Origin: an uncultured Synergistia bacterium
GTDB taxonomy: Bacteria; Eremiobacterota; SpSt-956; JAKJGF01
Assembly (NCBI GenBank): GCA_937888925.1
Contig: CALARM010000517.1
Location: forward strand, 1 to 9,642
Length of the DNA stretch: 9,642 bases
Reading direction: 5' to 3'
Made by a program: the position numbers and the translations under genes. Within the stretch, counting starts at the first letter, position 1. Every line of letters starts with the position of its first letter. Positions 6,834-9,642 of the stretch are shown here, piece after piece. The notes under the pieces are model-generated. The model saw only the letters and a list, made by a program, of their open reading frames with translations. It made no database searches and was not told the DNA's origin.

Positions 6834-7991
6834 TTATCCCTCTCCAAGACTCTGCAGTGCAATATTAGACAGAGTCTTCATTAAAATTCTCTTATAACCT
6901 GAACCGGCATTATCCAATAATACTGACTGTCCGCTTTCTTTCATTAAACTGCAAATACCATTGTTTTTACCGCCAAGTTTTTCTACAATAGATACATATT
7001 TATTTATGGAATGTTCAAGAAAATCTTCTTCTTCTGTAATTTCGTTCAGGAAATCAACAGGAAGAACAGGCCATCGCCATGAAGGTCTGTACGTTTCATC
7101 TCTGAATATCTGTAACCTCTGTCCCAGTGCCTGATAGCTCATAGAACAATTTTCCAGAAAACCGGGCAGTACGGCAAATACTGATACAGTGCCGGCCATT
7201 AATCCATTTACACAGCCGTCAATCATTCTTCTCATAAGATTGGCTGCAATATTATTTTTTCTGGAAGGACCTCTTTTATCTACGGAAAGAGTCTTCTCAT
7301 TTTCATCAAAGAGAAGTATTGTTCCATTAAATCCAAGACAATAAAGACCATGAAGAACTGTTTTTAACACATATTCTGCATTACGTCGATTAAGGCAGTT
7401 TTTAATTGTACCAAGTCCATGTTTTTTGAGATCTGAATTACTTACCTTTCTCCCTGAAAGATATTCCTCAATAAAAGGCCATAATTCCGGGGAAATCTTA
7501 TCTTTCTGTGTGGCGTAAATCATAGCATATTTAAAACCGGGACAGGGCAGATTTTCTTTTTTTAATATATCTATATGAGAAGTAATATTCTTTCTTCCCC
7601 ATAAAGCAAGTATTTCAGGAAGAGAACGTACTATCTGACCATCTATAAGGGCTTCCATATTTTGAAATATATATTCTGTAATAAGTCTCCAGTCAGACAG
7701 GCTTAAAGCCTGAGAAAGATTGGTATTTGCCACTACAAGATTCTTTTTAAAAGCCAGTTCTCTTAACATTTCCAGAATATGGGTTTTCCCCGAACCATAG
7801 GCACCTTCAAAGAATTTACATGTTGCTCCTCCTTTTGAGATTAAATCATCAATGATTTCTTTCTCGAAATATTTTAAATATCTCTCTGTACCGACATCTA
7901 CTAAATGACTGGTTCCAGAAGGAGCAGTGCCAAAAGTGGCAATATGTTCAAGAGCGTTTTTAAGGAGTATGTTACCGTTATTATGCCACAT
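6834..7991 (-). CDS. BrxC/BrxD-like P-loop ATPase 1 (385 aa)
   Basis: The lead-in HIATFGTAP (16-24) and VDVGTERYLKYF (31-42) are followed by the Walker A GAYGSGKT (63-70) with H-I-L-E-M-L after it. The Walker B is TILLFDENEK (224-233, acidic pair 229-230) and continues into LSVDKRGPSRKNN (235-247). A sensor-like strand, VSVFAVLPGF (269-278), and the box YQALGQRLQIF (286-296) complete the DUF2791/BrxD pattern. This is the clearest of the three ATPases. In BREX loci these proteins hydrolyse ATP and are needed for defence, with a mechanism still poorly defined. The ATG at 7991 overlaps the upstream stop by one base (TAATG). A GAGAGG lies 12 bases upstream, slightly far, so coupling to the upstream gene probably matters. 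The stop is one base before the ATPase 2 start. Confidence 0.87.
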   Translation of the reverse strand: MWHNNGNILLKNALEHIATFGTAPSGTSHLVDVGTERYLKYFEKEIIDDLISKGGATCKFFEGAYGSGKTHILEMLRELAFKKNLVVANTNLSQALSLSDWRLITEYIFQNMEALIDGQIVRSLPEILALWGRKNITSHIDILKKENLPCPGFKYAMIYATQKDKISPELWPFIEEYLSGRKVSNSDLKKHGLGTIKNCLNRRNAEYVLKTVLHGLYCLGFNGTILLFDENEKTLSVDKRGPSRKNNIAANLMRRMIDGCVNGLMAGTVSVFAVLPGFLENCSMSYQALGQRLQIFRDETYRPSWRWPVLPVDFLNEITEEEDFLEHSINKYVSIVEKLGGKNNGICSLMKESGQSVLLDNAGSGYKRILMKTLSNIALQSLGEG

Positions 7992-9073
7992 TATTTACCG
8001 GAGCCTCTCTTAACAGGAATAACATAACACATAACTTTATATTCGTCACAGGGGTTTAATCCGTTTACAACAAAACCTTTATTCTGAGATGCTTCCTGCA
8101 TGCTTCCTGTCTGAAGTCCAAGTCTCTTATTATCAGGAACTTTTAAACCAAGAGAACGATATATATCCAGATTATAAAGGAAAGCCCAGATGGGAAATTT
8201 ATGATATTTATCTATTCTGGCTGTCAAACCTTTATTTGCAAGCAAATTGCGAATAAGAGCTATACGGACTTCTCTGTAAAAATCAAATACAGGAACAAGA
8301 GAAGAAGTTCCTTTTCCTGATAGATGATTCTTTGCCTCTTTAAAAGCATCAAAAAATACTTCCGCAATATCCTGTTCCGGTATTAAATGACTATCAAGCA
8401 TAAGATTTGCCCTGTTTTCAAGATCAACAAAATCTTCTTTACTTTTAACAGATGTCCAGTTTATCAATGTCTGTTCATTATAAAGTATTTTGATTTTAGA
8501 TAATCCCGGCCTTACTTTGATCATAAGTCTCCCTGTACGCCATCCGTTACTGTATTCCCTTACAGGTCTGTTTTCTGCGTGGAGACTTTTTATATATTCA
8601 GCTTCATGTCTTTTAAAGGACTCTGCACGTACAGTTTTTGCGAGTTCAATAAATTCTTTTGCCTTACTTACTTCTCTGTCCATATCTATAGCCAGATTAT
8701 TTGAAGAAGGAACAGCTTTTATCAATTTTTCCAGACGTTCAAGACAATCAATTTTATCCGCTCTTAAATCTTTAAGGGCAGATACAAATCTAAAAAGGTC
8801 TTTTAATGATTTTATTACGTCAGTCATCTGTTTTTTTTCATCAAAAACATCTGATTTTTCAACGATATCTTTATTATTTTCATCTGTAATAACCTGTTCA
8901 TCCGAAGGCCTGTATTCAACATCAGTAATATCTTCATCTGAAGTAGTGTATTCAATATCAGTAATATCTTCATCTGAAATATTTTTTTCATTTAAATGTC
9001 CATTAGAAGAAACATTATCAGTAATATCTTGCTCTATAAACTCTTTTTTATTTAAACCGGTATTTTCTTCCAT
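7991..9073 (-). CDS. Acidic-headed protein of unknown function, first gene of the ATPase-helicase operon (360 aa)
   Basis: I do not recognise a named family. Residues 1-80 are very acidic and of low complexity, with a 12-residue repeat: SDEDITDIEYTT (33-44), SDEDITDVEYRP (45-56), then SDEQVITDEN. This part is probably disordered. Residues about 85-165 are helical and charged, possibly coiled coil (FRFVSALKDLRADKIDCLERLEKLIKA region). The rest looks folded: a strand-rich patch with GWRTGRLMIKVRPG (177-190), helices (about 216-285), and a conserved-looking end (KFPIWAFLYNLDIYRSLGL, 292-310) with a basic tail KRGSGK. AGAGG five bases before the ATG supports the start. Being first, behind the promoter, and overlapping ATPase 1, it is likely a dedicated partner, perhaps a target-sensing or scaffold subunit. 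The acidic head could mimic DNA or block ATPase or helicase activity at rest; that is speculation. Confidence 0.75.
   Translation of the reverse strand: MEENTGLNKKEFIEQDITDNVSSNGHLNEKNISDEDITDIEYTTSDEDITDVEYRPSDEQVITDENNKDIVEKSDVFDEKKQMTDVIKSLKDLFRFVSALKDLRADKIDCLERLEKLIKAVPSSNNLAIDMDREVSKAKEFIELAKTVRAESFKRHEAEYIKSLHAENRPVREYSNGWRTGRLMIKVRPGLSKIKILYNEQTLINWTSVKSKEDFVDLENRANLMLDSHLIPEQDIAEVFFDAFKEAKNHLSGKGTSSLVPVFDFYREVRIALIRNLLANKGLTARIDKYHKFPIWAFLYNLDIYRSLGLKVPDNKRLGLQTGSMQEASQNKGFVVNGLNPCDEYKVMCYVIPVKRGSGK
8921..8978. repeat. Internal direct repeat, 36-bp period, in the acidic gene
   Basis: Two identical 22-bp copies begin at 8921 and 8957, encoding the D-E-D-I-T-D units. A shorter related copy starts at 9017 (first 14 bases the same). 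Near-identity at the DNA level, including third codon positions, points to recent duplication rather than old protein-level conservation. Confidence 0.8.
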
Positions 9074-9131
9074 AATAACCTCTTTTCATAAAAATTCTTT
9101 TTAATAAACTTAATCAGAATCAGAGTCTCTT

Positions 9132-9160
9132 TATATAATAATTTTATATTCTATTTACAA
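9132..9160 (-). promoter_or_regulatory. Probable promoter of the five-gene operon
   Basis: TTGTAA (9160-9155) and TATATA (9137-9132) are spaced by exactly 17 bases on the minus strand, each matching four of six consensus positions. It lies in the 123-bp gap behind the ADP-ribosylglycohydrolase gene. The leader would be roughly 50 bases. The region is very AT-rich, so chance matches are common; position and spacing make this the best candidate. Confidence 0.4.
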
Positions 9161-9196
9161 TAAAAAATACCTTCTCAGAAAAATTGTCCATTTTTG

Positions 9197-9642
9197 TTAA
9201 CAACACTCAATGCCAAACCTTCCGTTAAATTCCTCTATAACATGTAAAAACTCAATATTCAGTCTCTTTCTTGTATTCTTAATTATCTCCTTCGGGATTT
9301 CCCCGTAAAAAGCCTGTGCAATAGCTCCGGCAATACATGCAATAGTATCACTGTCTCCTCCCAGAGAAACAGCTTTCCTTACAGCATCTTCAAAATCCTC
9401 AGATTCAAGAAACGCTATAATGGCTTCAGGAACAGAACCCTGACAGGTCACATCAAATTTATAGTGAGGTCTTATTTCGTCTAAAGTCCTTTCCAGATTA
9501 TATCCGAAATATTCCTGAATATATTCTTTAATCTCCTTTTTACTTCTTCCCTGCCTGGCAAAAAATACAGCAGATGCCGCAGCCTGAGCTCCTTTTATAC
9601 CTTCACGATGATTGTGTGACACTTCTGCACTTTTTTTTGCTT
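9197..9642 (-). CDS. ADP-ribosylglycohydrolase (DraG family), C-terminal part; 5' end outside the window
   Basis: The visible 148 codons include VSHNHREGIKGAQA near the edge and SLGGDSDTIACIAGAIAQAF further on, the two best-known signatures of the ADP-ribosylglycohydrolase family. The aspartates of GGDSDT bind the two magnesium ions that hydrolyse ADP-ribose from modified proteins or nucleic acids. Family members are usually about 250-330 residues, so about half is missing upstream. The frame is open to the window edge: a GTG at 9622 is not a likely start, because it encodes the V of the conserved VSHNH motif and the frame continues before it (A-K-K-S-A-E). The gene is co-oriented with the operon but separated by 123 bp and a promoter. 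Such hydrolases often reverse ADP-ribosyltransferase signalling, and some sit in defence islands. A role with the ATPase operon is unproven. Confidence 0.93.
   Translation of the reverse strand, partial: AKKSAEVSHNHREGIKGAQAAASAVFFARQGRSKKEIKEYIQEYFGYNLERTLDEIRPHYKFDVTCQGSVPEAIIAFLESEDFEDAVRKAVSLGGDSDTIACIAGAIAQAFYGEIPKEIIKNTRKRLNIEFLHVIEEFNGRFGIECC

Noticed and set aside
1999..9073. Canonical BREX locus
   Set aside because: No PglZ phosphatase, PglX methyltransferase, BrxA, BrxB or BrxL is seen in the window; only the ATPase and helicase families are shared.
8490..9104. A 204-codon open frame on the plus strand
   Set aside because: It lies antisense to the acidic gene and is rich in Ser, Phe and Ile, as expected from reading Asp/Glu/Lys-rich codons backwards. 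It has no ribosome site or family resemblance, while the opposite strand has a good start and coupled operon order.
9180..9197. Possible terminator after the ADP-ribosylglycohydrolase gene (AAAAAT/ATTTTT pairing)
   Set aside because: The stem is short and made only of A-T pairs with a mismatch-prone loop; too weak to call in such AT-rich DNA.

Overview
The window is a compact, AT-rich stretch of bacterial DNA (roughly one third G+C by eye). Every credible gene lies on the minus strand, so transcription runs from high to low coordinates. Good Shine-Dalgarno sites (GGAG, AGGAG, GGAGGAG) and stop/start overlaps mark it as bacterial. I cannot name the phylum. The integrase-SAM-like gene recalls proteins I know from Firmicutes, and the heptamer repeats recall cyanobacterial and deltaproteobacterial genomes, but neither decides it.

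At the right edge (9197-9642) is the C-terminal half of an ADP-ribosylglycohydrolase (DraG family). A 123-bp gap follows, with a plausible sigma-70 promoter. It leads into a five-gene operon filling 9073-1999: an acidic protein of unknown function (360 aa), three consecutive P-loop ATPases of the BrxC/BrxD (DUF2791-like) type (385, 410 and 448 aa), and an Lhr-like superfamily 2 helicase (691 aa). Four of the five genes abut or overlap by one base. The exception is a 179-bp gap between the second and third ATPase genes. It holds two heptanucleotide tandem arrays on either side of a perfect GC-rich hairpin, which looks like an inserted repeat element.

Downstream of the operon, on the same strand, is a protein with an integrase-type SAM-like DNA-binding domain but no recombinase catalytic domain. 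It has its own strong promoter inside the 3' end of the helicase gene. Next comes a RadC-N-terminal-domain protein whose C-terminal half resembles part of BrxF. Its last codons look frameshifted. Last is a MazEF-like toxin-antitoxin pair: the antitoxin is complete and only the first 15 codons of the toxin are present. Its promoter carries a palindrome suited to autoregulation.

Taken together, this looks like part of a defence or DNA-processing island. The core candidate system is one acidic adaptor-like protein, three diverged BREX-type ATPases and an Lhr-like helicase. It has no PglZ phosphatase, methyltransferase, BrxA/BrxB or BrxL in the window, so it is not a canonical BREX locus. My working inference is a multi-subunit ATPase that loads or drives a helicase on DNA. 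The anti-phage role is inferred only from family resemblance and neighbourhood.
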